From: Fremontodendron californicum
Lineage: Eukaryota; Streptophyta; Magnoliopsida; Malvales; Malvaceae
DNA: 64,000 nt
NCBI GenBank assembly: GCA_030761205.1
Contig: JAULJL010000004.1
Coordinates: 36,118,172 to 36,182,171, forward strand
Direction of reading: 5' to 3'
In this document: one piece after another, positions 12,375 to 21,901 of the stretch
Layout: every line of letters starts with the position of its first letter
Position numbering within the stretch: the first letter of the stretch is position 1
Position numbers and translations under genes: made by a program
The notes under the pieces: model-generated
The model's input: the letters and a program-made list of their open reading frames with translations, nothing else
What the model was told of the DNA's origin: nothing
The model's database searches: none

Positions 12375-13439
12375 TAGGGGTGTAAACGAGATATTTGTAT
12401 TCGTAAGTTACTCGAGTTCGAATAAAAAAAATTCGAATTCGATTTGGTCATTATCGAGTCGAGCTCGAGCTCGAGCAGCTCGAGCTATCGAGCGAGCCGA
12501 GTTCGAGTATCTTAATACCCGATTCGAGCGGCTCGCGAGCCTAATCGAACTTTTTATTTTATAATATATATTTTTAATATTTTATAATATTAATTTATTA
12601 TTTTACCCTTAATATATATAAAGTAAAAATCTCAAAACCTAATTTTTTTTTCCTACTTCCTCAGTCTCAACCGCGCCTTAGCTATAGTCTCTCCTTCTCT
12701 GCTTGGCTCTTCACACGTTTTACCCAGATCTACAATTTGTAAGTCATATCACAAGTGCATTCTTTTTTTTTTCTTTGTTCATATTATTCCCTTGTGAACT
12801 TAAAATAGGGAGCTGAAACCTTTCATTACAAACAAGTGAAAGAGATTGTCAAGCTTTTGTTTTGTGTGTATCTTTTCTTTGTCAGGTTGTCTGAAAAAAA
12901 AAAAATCAATGGAGGCCAAGCAATTTCAACAATCATTTCCTTCTATTCTGAACCAAAATACTGCGAAATCATCAAAACCCATATCATGTTTCACATCCAA
13001 AGCAAGTTTCAAAGTTATGGTATCAAGTTTTGGTTCGAATGTATATCGCTCTCTTAGAGTTTCCTCTTCTTCATCAAACCTAAGGTGATAGCTACAATGA
13101 AATGTTAATTTTTTTCTCTAAAAAAAATATGGGTACCTGTTTTTCCTTTTGAGATTATGATTTTGTTCATTCATTGAGTTAAAAATAAATTCCAAAATTT
13201 AGAGTTTAGAATTTCATTATTTAAATACAAAAAATTTGTATATGAAACGAGCTCGAATATGTAAATCGGGTAAACGAGCTTAATCGAGCCGAGTTTGAAT
13301 AGTTTGATTTTATCTCGAGCCGAGCTCGAGCTTAGAAAATAGTATTCGATCGAGCTCGAGTCGAGTTTCGAGCAGCGAGTTTTGAATCGAGCTCGAGCTT
13401 CTCATTATTCGAGCTCGGCTCGACTCGATTACAGCCTTA
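12375..13439. mobile_element. hAT-like non-autonomous element (1.06 kb), possible gene-fragment carrier
   Basis: The left end starts TAGGGGTGTAAACGAG. The right end read from the other strand starts TAAGGCTGTAATCGAG. Both are followed by CGAG/CTCGAG-rich subterminal repeats typical of plant hAT derivatives. The flanks are GGTAGGAG (12367-12374) and GGTGGGAG (13440-13447), an 8-bp TSD with one mismatch. There is no transposase. The centre holds a normal-composition segment with an exon-like open frame (see 12909-13084). Confidence 0.68.
12909..13084 (+). pseudogene. Captured first-exon candidate, transit-peptide-like
   Basis: An ATG at 12909 opens a 58-residue frame that starts MEAKQFQQSFPSIL. 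It is rich in Ser, Lys and Arg and poor in acidic residues, and it ends at AAG|GTGATA, a plausible 5' splice site. The composition resembles a plastid transit peptide. A TTTGTCAG acceptor-like site and an A run precede the ATG. It lies wholly inside the hAT-like element, so it may be the 5' UTR and first exon of a host gene picked up by the transposon. The parent gene is unknown and the frame could be chance. Confidence 0.35.
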
Positions 13440-13447
13440 GGTGGGAG

Positions 13448-13660
13448 TACTGTGCTACATACAAAGCTCATAATCATTTGAAAAGAAAAAAAAAAGATAA
13501 TTATTTTTGAAAATTTTAGTTGTAACATTATCTACCACATTAATTGTGAAATACTCATCAGATTCATTAGGAAATTTCATAGCTTGGCACTGTCTTTTTG
13601 CACATCGATTAGAGTTCTACCGGTATCTAAGAAAGGTCTCTAAAAAATAATTGGTATTTC
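13448..13660 (-). pseudogene. Element B: downstream part of the split protease region
   Basis: Read on the minus strand, the sequence directly continues the protease frame interrupted at 23395. It gives REIPIIF, then a frame disruption in the RPFL block, and later KFPNESDEYFTINVVDN, matching the region downstream of protease in Athila elements. Element A (13666-23394) therefore separated the two halves. The remainder of B's pol and its 3' LTR are missing: B is truncated near 13448-13510, next to the hAT-like element. Confidence 0.65.
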
Positions 13661-13665
13661 ACGGT

Positions 13666-15168
13666 TGATGGAGACTCAATTAAGAGTTGTAAACCCAAGT
13701 GCAGGTTATGTTCAAGTAATAAATTCTCGGGTGTCCGAGGTCGAACCACAGGGAAGCGTATTAGTAAGTATAAGTTTATAAATATATAAGAAAAAGAAAG
13801 TAAACAAGATATTAGGGAATCAACAACAAAACAAGATAAACAATATATTAGAGAACAAAATAAACAAAATAAAATAAAAGAAATTAAACAAGATATAAAA
13901 ACAATAAGAAAAGATGTTGAGGTTAGAGAATCCACTCTTGGTGTTATGCTAAGATTAATCTTGTTTTATTACACAATTGAAATTCACACATAAGGGAGAT
14001 TCCAATAGGAAGGTTTAGCAATTCAGTCCAAATTGTCCAACGTCCATAGCATATGATATTATGTTCATTTGGTGTCCTCAAAACTCACAAAAAGAGTCCA
14101 AGCATTCCTTATGCCAAGGTATATGTCTACAACAAATCAAGGTTATGAAACCAAGCATTTATTGTGCCATTTTCATTGTCAATAATGAATCAAGATCCCT
14201 ACTTTGCAAGTATGATTTTAAACCAAAAGAAAATATTATCTATACTAGTGTTTATAAATGATGATTCATTTTAGCTCATGTTTAAGAGACTAACCTTAGC
14301 ATTTACCAAGAGCTTCACCTCATCACCTCAACAATATGATTAGCAACACATACTAGATATGAATAAAATGAAAAAAAATGTAAGAAGCATAAGTAAATAA
14401 AGAAAAAGAAAACTATAGAAAGGAAAGAAAAAGAAAACTTAGAGAATTTTATTACAATGGCTAATATCCTACCAATGTATAATGATCCTCATCCAAAGCC
14501 CTCTATTTATACACATTTTGGAGAGATAAATGACAAGAGACAACCTTTATAAATTTCAAAGGTAGGTATAATAGGTGGGTGCATTTTTCTAACAATTTTT
14601 GTCATATTGTATGACAATTCTGATCACCCAGCTTGATGGTTGATTTTGTCAATGTTGGAAGCTTGATCTGATCAAATGGTCTTCTAGAAAAATATTCCCC
14701 TATCAGTTACGGATCCATAGCCGTTGGAATCAGATCATTTGCTCATGTGGATCAGAAGATATGGTCAACATACCAAAACGGGTCAGCACAGACGTCATTG
14801 CACATCAGCCAACTTGATGGTTGATTTCGCTAGGGAAAACGACTCCGTTTCAAGAAGTGTAAAACATGAAAAAGATAGATATGCCTCTTAACTGTGCACT
14901 ATAATAATTTCAGCCTTAATGCTTCAGTGAAACTCCAGATATAGCTGATATGGCAAAAGGTGTCGGAACTGGAACTGAATTGGATTTGCCCTTAATTCTT
15001 GATTTAACCTAGTAATCTGAAATCACTCAAAGAAACTCGTGAAAAACACCAAATTACATAAAAATATAAAAGATCATAAACACAATTAGACTAAGCAATA
15101 ATAACTCGTATTTGACACAAAACAATAATAAAACATAACTAAAAACTATATAATTATACGAGTTATCA
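13666..15168 (-). repeat. Element A 3' LTR
   Basis: 1503 bp. In the element's sense it starts TGATAACTCG and ends CCATCA. It carries the family TATA box (TATAAATA, read on the minus strand near 14508) and an AATAAA signal downstream of it. It differs from the A 5' LTR by scattered substitutions and by an extra 10 bases near 14030 that element D also has. Confidence 0.93.
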
Positions 15169-15205
15169 CACCCCCACACTTAGATTGTTGCTAGTCCCTA
15201 GCAAC
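15169..15205 (-). other. Element A polypurine tract and adjacent perfect hairpin
   Basis: On the minus strand AAGTGTGGGGGTG directly precedes the 3' LTR and is the plus-strand primer (polypurine tract). Just upstream, at 15187-15205, lies GTTGCTAG-GGA-CTAGCAAC, a perfect 8-bp stem with a 3-base loop. C and D have the identical hairpin. Confidence 0.8.
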
Positions 15206-16690
15206 GACTCAATCCTAGAAAAAAATAAACAGGAAACAAGTTAAAGGGATCTCAAACAAACAAGCAAGATCAAGCGTAAGAATTGGCAAGGCATCTAATT
15301 AAGTATCATTGGCATATTAAGTTCGAGTAAAGGGTCAATGAGATTAAAATTGAAGGCATTACCGTACGATTGAGGAACTTCCTTCTTGGCGAGACTTTAG
15401 CTAGCCATGGAGGACTAGGCAAACTATAGCTTCATAAGTACACATGCTAAGATCCTTGTCACCGCAGTTCACAAGTGAACTTGACAAATCTGATCGGTAC
15501 AGAGATGAATCTGAGGCTTATGGACAAGTGAGGGGTGGAATGTTCAAACATAATCTGAGGTTTATCACAAGTTAGGCTCAAGAAATATAATAATAATGTG
15601 ATCAATCCTCTCAAAATATTTCCATTCTCACTCATCCTTAGTCCTATGTTCGACATTAATATTTTGAAAAGAAAACAAAAAGCAAGAAAAGACTCGATCC
15701 AAAGAAAATAGAAAAGTAAAAACCTCTCTATAATGAAGAACCTCGAATCTTGAATTCTGATTTTTTTTTAGGCACAAGTGATTTTCTTTTGATTTGTGCC
15801 CTCATTGGGACATCTTTTATGCACAATCACATCTATTCATAATCATCATTCTTGTTTTTTTTTTTTTTGAGAAATCACATTGGATTCCATACTTTCTTTT
15901 TCTTTCTTTTCATTCAATTGATCAAACAAGACAGATTTCCATCAGCTGTTTTTTTTTCAGCATCTTTTTCTCAACTCATCACAACATTGTTTTGGCATCA
16001 ATAAGTTCGAAGTTCACGACTCTAAAAACAGTCACTCATTCTAACTACCCTCTTTTGCATTATTCTCATTTTTTTTTCAGATTTCAAAAGATAACAAAAT
16101 AAACAAAAAGGAAACACACAATCCCAAACCCAATGATCACAAATATTATCATAAAAGTATAAAGAGGGAATGGGGGTCGGAATCGTATCCGTTCACTTTG
16201 GCATAATTTCTGGAGTTCATATCTAGGGATCCAACCCGAAGGTTTACAACCTATGGGCTCATAATGTAAGGGGGGCAAAGATAAGGGGCTTTCTGGATAG
16301 TGACTTTTTTCTAAGATCAGATCATGTATAGATGCAAGCATCTATGTGATGACTTAAATCTGCATGTGGAATGAAGAGAAAAAGTAAACTTACTATGTCT
16401 TCCCAGTTTTCCGTGGCTTTCCAAAGGCTCACCATGAATTCACATTCCAACAAAAATCGAACCGATCTGCCAAAAACAATCTCAAAGACATTTGATCATC
16501 AAAAATATTCAATTTTCAGAAAACCAAATTGAAAATAACCTAGATAACTTAATCAAAGCCTTTGTAACTCTATTGCTTTATCCACATGCTTGCCAAGATT
16601 ATACTAATACTCAAAAAAAAAAAAAAATACATACACGAAAGTAGTAAAACACATGCAGATAATAAACGGACCAGATAGTTTTTTTTTCTT
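15206..16690 (-). other. Element A 3' non-coding region, unlike that of C and D
   Basis: About 1.5 kb between the hairpin and the module shared with C and D. I could not align it by eye with the 3' regions of C or D, although everything upstream matches them. The only notable frame is 16084-16341 (minus), 85 residues ending in a strongly hydrophobic stretch (about 60-85). It could be the remnant of an envelope-like transmembrane tail or simply T-rich sequence read as protein. The region is otherwise non-coding. Confidence 0.5.
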
Positions 16691-16954
16691 GAAAAGATTA
16701 AATCAAACTGACAAGGTATGTCTCAAGTCTCCCTTACTCAGACCTTGTTCAGAATGAATACTTCTAAATGGCTTAAAACACAACATTTTTTTTTTTTTTT
16801 TTACAAATTAGCAAAATATGTCCCTTACCCCCTACTAAAATATGACATTGTCCCCAATGTCAAATTTTAAAGGTAGAATTTAGGAGATATTACCTGCAGA
16901 GGTTGCTAACCACTTATTATAACTGAGACACAACAAACAAAATGTTAGATAATG
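16691..16954 (-). other. Shared non-coding module downstream of LOG in element A
   Basis: On the minus strand, downstream of LOG, comes the dyad GACATTGGGGACAATGTC, followed by GTAGGGGGTAAGGG. Next come an A run and a block of about 100 bases (TTAAG.CATTTAGAAG through CTTGTCAGTTTGA) that also occurs in C (39560-39650) and D (60170-60255). A purine-rich tract after the dyad resembles the second polypurine-like block known in Athila-type elements. Confidence 0.55.
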
Positions 16955-17602
16955 TCACAAAGACAAAGTGCAATCCACTCCTTGCTTGTCCATATCTCTT
17001 TTTCTTTTTCCGAGCGTTTGCGAAACAACCGTAGCAGGTAAATACTTGTAAGCTTGGAGCTTTTTGAGTAAATCTTCAATGGTTGTAGCAGAAATTATGG
17101 TTCTCCTTGCCTCTGAAAACATGAATCCATTTTCCACAGCATTATCTAAATATGAAAGCAAATTACTAAAATAACCATTAATATTAAGCAAACCAATGGG
17201 TTTCTTATTTGTGACCAAAGATGACCAAGAAGCCACACAAGCTATTTCTTCCAATGTACCCAGACCTCCTGGTAAAGCAATGAATGCATCGGCAGAATGG
17301 TACATGATTGTCATCTGTTCAGGGATACTCCAGACTTGTATTTCCTTACCCAAGGTAGGTCCACAAAAACCTGTGAATAGTTTTGGCATGATTCCTAGAA
17401 CTGGACTTTCTCCGGCGTGTGCTGCTGTAGCGACTGCTCCCATTAAACCCGTACTACCGCCTCCATAAATCAACTGGATCTTTTGTTGGACAAGTATTAC
17501 TCCAACTCTTATGGCTTCATCAGCTAATATTTTATTTTTCCCTGGATAAGCACCTCCAAAGACACAAATTTTTTCAATGCGCTGGGACAAAGTACTTTCC
17601 AT
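16955..17602 (-). CDS. LOG: LOG-type cytokinin riboside 5'-monophosphate phosphoribohydrolase carried by element A (probably impaired)
   Basis: A 215-residue intronless ORF. LOG enzymes release the free cytokinin base from its nucleotide. The glycine-rich YGGGSTGLMG is at 46-55 and the signature PGGLGTLEE at 111-119, and the length matches plant LOG proteins. It departs from typical plant LOGs by having VFGGAYPG instead of the usual VFCGS block. At residue 96 (codon 17315-17317) this copy has Gln where D has Arg. By my alignment this is the Arg of the family's DMHxRK block, needed for catalysis, so the copy may be inactive. The change CGG to CAG is a CpG-type transition. Plant LOG genes have several introns, so the gene was captured via RNA or from another intronless source. 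It lies between ORF-X and the 3' LTR. Confidence 0.9.
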   Translation of the reverse strand: MESTLSQRIEKICVFGGAYPGKNKILADEAIRVGVILVQQKIQLIYGGGSTGLMGAVATAAHAGESPVLGIMPKLFTGFCGPTLGKEIQVWSIPEQMTIMYHSADAFIALPGGLGTLEEIACVASWSSLVTNKKPIGLLNINGYFSNLLSYLDNAVENGFMFSEARRTIISATTIEDLLKKLQAYKYLPATVVSQTLGKRKRDMDKQGVDCTLSL

Positions 17603-17961
17603 TTTTTTTTCGAGTGCCTGAAAGAGAATGAGTACATGGTGTAATATATAGAGGACTGAGTAGTGAATCAGACAAGAGTAATAATGTCGCCGAAAGTGTA
17701 TTTGACCTGTCAGAAGAAAATGTTAACCTAACAAAAGATTTTTGCGTGATTTCAGGAAGAAAATCAAAAAGAGAAGAAAAATCAACCGTAAAAGACCAAT
17801 GCAAAAAAAATGAGAATAATTACACAAATCGAACAACACGTAAATTAACCGAAATGAAGTTATTGCAAATCAAACCAAAAGCTGAGAAGTCATTTATTGT
17901 AGTTGTGATTGTGGCTCACATCTTCCTCTGGTTTTACGTCCAGAAACGGCTTAAACGCCTT
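17603..17961 (-). promoter_or_regulatory. ORF-X to LOG spacer in element A, with conserved TATA-like and acceptor-like sites
   Basis: On the minus strand a CTATATATTAC box and a TTCTCTTTCAG 3'-splice-like site lie shortly before the LOG ATG. Both are conserved in D. A T-rich open stretch (17574-17804) runs through the spacer in another frame. In D the same stretch is in frame with LOG because an A run differs in length, so it is unlikely to be a real N-terminal extension. Confidence 0.4.
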
Positions 17962-18498
17962 CTATGAGTCGAGGATATGCTTTCCATCCAGTTTTCTTAC
18001 AAGCTGGCAAACAGGGTCTTTTAACATCAGATTCCCAAGATGTTGCCATTCCCTTTGGAATTGCGGCCATAAATCAAGAATTTCTCTTTGTACGTCTCCA
18101 CTAGGATGCGTCTCAAGAGAAAGTTGGATATTACCCAAATTCTCCTTACTCAGTCCATCCTTAATGAATTCAATTTTATCATCTCGATTAGAGGACGGAA
18201 TCCCAATAGAATGACATTTACCGTTACACGTCCATCGTGCACATTTGTGGCAATTTGAACTCATGCGCTTTGCTCGTCGCTTCTTTGCAAAAGTGCTTCT
18301 ACCTATACCTGGTAAATGCAAAACAGGAAGATATTCATCTTCACGTACCTTGGCTTCAATTATCCAACGTATGTCTTCAGGAATCCCTTTGTGCATAAGC
18401 ATTCTTAATCTTTAAAATCGAACTTGGTAAAGCTTCAGTAAAATATTTCGAGGAAAAGGAGGAAATCGTTTCTGCAATCTTTTGAGAATATCATCCAT
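17962..18498 (-). pseudogene. ORF-X (basic cysteine-rich protein) of element A, broken by a stop codon
   Basis: The full frame of 178 codons is present (ATG at 18496-18498, stop at 17962). Codons 28-29 changed to TTT TAA, placing a stop at 18412-18414. Downstream, the basic stretch KKRRAKR, the four-cysteine cluster and the C-terminal half are unchanged, and I see only four amino-acid differences from the intact D copy over the last 146 residues. Translation could restart at a Met shortly after the stop, leaving the cysteine core. A T-rich tract ending in CAG stands directly before the original ATG, as in D. See 58458-58994 for the possible identity. Confidence 0.8.
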
Positions 18499-18638
18499 CC
18501 TGAAAAAAATGAAAAAGAAATTGAAAGAGAAATTTATATACAATATCAGTTTTGTGGGTAACTGATGGGACCGACTTAAATAATCACGGAGTACCGTTAT
18601 CCGCCATTTAACCGGGGTTAAAAAAATTATATTTACAT

Positions 18639-19322
18639 CTAGTTATTTTCAAAACAAAGATCAGAAAGAAAAACAACCTCTTCTTGAGTAACATGATTTT
18701 CCAAAAATAGTTTGAGTCTTTGTCCATTTACCTTGAATACGTTACCATTTTGAGGATTCTCAATGTCAACTGCTCCATAATGATACACATGCTTAACCAC
18801 AAATGGGCCAGTCCATCTTGATCTCAACTTACCAGGAAATATGTGAAGTCTAGAATTATAAAGTAGAACTTTTTGCCCAACATCAAATGTTTTTCTTGAA
18901 ATTAACTTGTCATGAAAGGCTTTAGTTCTTTCTTTATGAATTTTAGAATTCTCATATGCATCTTTGAATAAAGTTGGCCAGTAAAATCCACACTGTAAAA
19001 TTTTTGCAGCAGTTTTCTTTGATGAAAAATGACCACCACATGCCTCGGAATGACAAAACTTAATTACACTACTTACCTCATTGTCGGGAATGCATCTTCG
19101 AAAAATCTGATCAGGACAATATTTAAACAAGTAAGGGTCATCCCAGTAGAACTTCTTTACCTCATTCAGAAACTTCCTTTTATCTTGGGGGCTCCATTGA
19201 GAAGGAATTTTTCCCAAAAAGGAATATTTTAGCTCGGATGGCAATGGTTTTAAATCCAGCTTGGGTGGTTCAATAGTTGATGGTACAGTGACATTTGTGA
19301 GTGATTGAAGTTCCTCAAACTT
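18639..19322 (-). pseudogene. Element A pol remnant (two deletions, integrase ends only)
   Basis: The frame joins the start of pol (SELKYSFLG) to the integrase zinc-binding region (KIPSQWSPQD through LFKDA), and that to the integrase C-terminus (YENSKIHKER to the stop at 18639). Compared with C, about 1.6 kb (RT, RNase H) and about 0.7 kb (integrase catalytic core) are gone. The second junction falls in a shared GATGCA and the first in a shared GG. Both deletions keep the reading frame. A CAA-to-TAA change at 19323-19325 separates this remnant from gag-protease. Confidence 0.85.
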
Positions 19323-21623
19323 TTATTTCCAACAATGCTTATCCTGAAAATAATTTAACAAAGAATCAGTGTGTGAAATTTCTGAAGCATTATCAAACTC
19401 ACATTCAATTAAATAAGCTTCTAAAGGATCATGGAATGTGGTAGTGGTGAGATGTTCATGAACAAGTTCTTCAATGAAATCCACTTCATGTACTTCTGAA
19501 TCATCACCAGGTTGCTTGCAAATGTTGAACACATTTAATTCTAAAGTCATATTTCCAAAAGAAATGTTCAAAATACCATTCCTGCAATTTATCAGAGCAT
19601 TAGAAGTTGCAAGAAATGGACGGCCTAATATAACAGGAATTTGAACATTTGGATTTGAAACAGGATGTGTGTCCAAAACAATAAAATCAACAGGGAAGTA
19701 AAAATTATCAATTTGAACCAAAACATCTTCAACTATCCCTTGAGGAATTTTTACAGAACGATCAGCTAGTTGAAGTGTAACAGGTGTTTCCTTGAGTTCA
19801 CCTAAACCTAACTGTTGATAAACAGAAAAAGGCAAAAGATTAACACTAGCACCAAGATCAAGCAATGCACGTTCTATTCTAGTGTTTCCAATGATGCATG
19901 AGATTGTTGGACATCCAGGATCTTTGAATTTTGGTGGAGTAAGGTGCTGAATGATTGAGCTCACACTTTCCGTCAGAAATGCTTTCTTTTGTACATTATG
20001 TTTCCTTTTAACTGTGCACATGTCCTTCAAAAATTTAGCATAAGATGGAACTTGTTTGATTGCATCCAATAAAGGAATGTTAATCTTAACTTGTTTGAAA
20101 AGTTCATAAATTTCTGCATTTTGATTCAAATTCTTTATTGTTTGCAACCTTTGAGGAAAAGGAGCAGGATGCATACCTTTTTCTTTGTCCAAATTTTCAA
20201 GAAGTTCAGACTTACCATCATCCTTACCGTTGCTTTTCGGAGGGGAAGGAGGATATTGGTCTTTTGATGGAATGTTTTTGTCAATTGCCTTTCCACTTCG
20301 AAGAGTTGTGATAGAACTGGCATTTTCCTGTTGAGTTTCATTGGAGCAAGAAACAAGACATTGAGTAGAAGGGTTAGGCTGAGGTTGAGCAGGAAACTTA
20401 CCTTTTTCTTGAGTGCGTAATGAAGCTGTCAATGTGGACAAGGTGTTTTTGATCTCATTGATGTCCTGTGAAGTTTGGTTATTCACATTTACTTGTGTTT
20501 GCATGAATGCTTGCAATGTCTCTTCCAAGGTTTGTACACGTGAAGGTTGATAGGAAAAAGTGTTGCCCGACTTTTGAGATTGTGGTACCTGAACATGATT
20601 ATTATTCCGCCAACTGAAGTTGGGATGATTTCTCCATTCAGGGTTATACGTTTCAGAGTAAGGAGAAGGAAAAGGCTTTTTAAATGTGTTTATGGAATTT
20701 ACTTGATCATGCAACGCTTCTTTAAGAATGGAAATGTTTGGACATTCAGAAGTGGGGTGTCCCATGATTTCACAAATTCCACAACTTTCTTCATTTTTAA
20801 CCGTTTTGACTTCTTTTACTTCTCTAAGTTCCATGGCTTCAATCTTTCTAGCCAAATTAGCTACTTTAGCTTTTATCTAATCTTCTTGACTAAAATGATA
20901 TTTACCTCTGTTAGAAACAAGATTAGATCTATTGAAACTTTCAGAGGAACTATCTGTGTGCCAGGCTTGAGAGTTATCTGCCAAATGGTCTAGGTAGTCA
21001 AAGGCTTCTTCAGGTTCTTTTTCTAGAAACTCACCGTTACACATTGTTTCAACAAATTGTTTAGTTTCGGGAGTTAAACTTTCATAAAAGAAACTAATAA
21101 GACGCCATTTTTCAAAACCATGATGTGGACAAGAACTTAACAAATCTTTAAAACGCTCCCAGCACTGAAAAAATGCTTCATTTTGATTTTGATTGAAATT
21201 TTGAATCTGTCTTTTCAAAGCAGTAGTTTTATGTGCTGGGAAAAATTTCTTTAGAAACTCAGTTTGTAATTCTTGCCATGTGCCAATTGACCTTGGTTTT
21301 AAATTATGAAGCCAAATTTTTGCTTTATCTTTTAAAGAAAAAGGAAATAATTTTAGCTTGACAATTTCATTTGTACATTGTTGGTCATTAAAGGTGACAC
21401 ATACATCCTCGAAGTCTTTTAGAAACGAGTAAGCACTTTCCGATTCTAACCCATGGAAATTTGGAAGCAAAGCTATCATACCTGGTTTAAAATGAAAGTT
21501 GTTTGTATTGAGAGGAAAAATAAAACAAGAGGGTGATGAGCTTCGAGTTGGTTGCAAGTAGTCACGCATGGTGCGTACTTGTCTGTTCTCATCTTCAGCA
21601 TGAACACTTTCATTGTCAGCCAT
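19323..21623 (-). pseudogene. Element A gag-protease
   Basis: Starts at ATG 21621-21623 (MADNES). A stop upstream in this copy rules out the longer N-terminus that is open in C and D. The gag capsid-like region is followed by one CCHC zinc knuckle (CGICEIMGHPTSEC), a linker and the aspartic protease (LLDLGASVNLLP, later ILGRPFLATSNALI). A nonsense change at 20877-20879 (SQED|stop) splits it, and a second stop ends it at 19323-19325. Capsid and protease are otherwise well preserved and about as long as in C and D. Confidence 0.88.
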
Positions 21624-21901
21624 GGTAGGAGTTGTATTAGAAAGATTACCTGAAAAAGTTTCACATTAAAATCTAACTAAACGACGAGATCTAAAATCAC
21701 GTCGCCAAACAAGCATAAAACAAAGTTAATATACAGATTAGGCGGTATAACCAGCCAATAAAAATAAAACAAAGTTAATATACAATATAAATATAAATAT
21801 ATAGAAAATTAGGCGGTATAACCAGCCAATAAAAATAAAAATAAATATACTTATAAACTTATATACTTAGTATTGCCTCCCCGGCAACGGCACCAAAAAC
21901 T
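21624..21901 (-). other. Element A leader and tRNA-Asp primer-binding site
   Basis: The PBS is at 21879-21895 (minus-strand TGGTGCCGTTGCCGGGG), complementary to the 3' end of plant tRNA-Asp with one changed base (T for C). The untranslated leader holds two copies of an ATTGGCTGGTTATACCGCC repeat; C and D have three. Confidence 0.85.

Noticed and set aside
12412..12550. CTCGAG palindromes as a restriction or regulatory array
   Set aside because: They are subterminal repeats of the hAT-like element, present at both ends.
14061..14261. 66-residue ORF repeated in LTRs of A and C (also 33343-33543, 42312-42512)
   Set aside because: It lies wholly in LTR sequence and is closed or altered in D; no sign of a protein gene.
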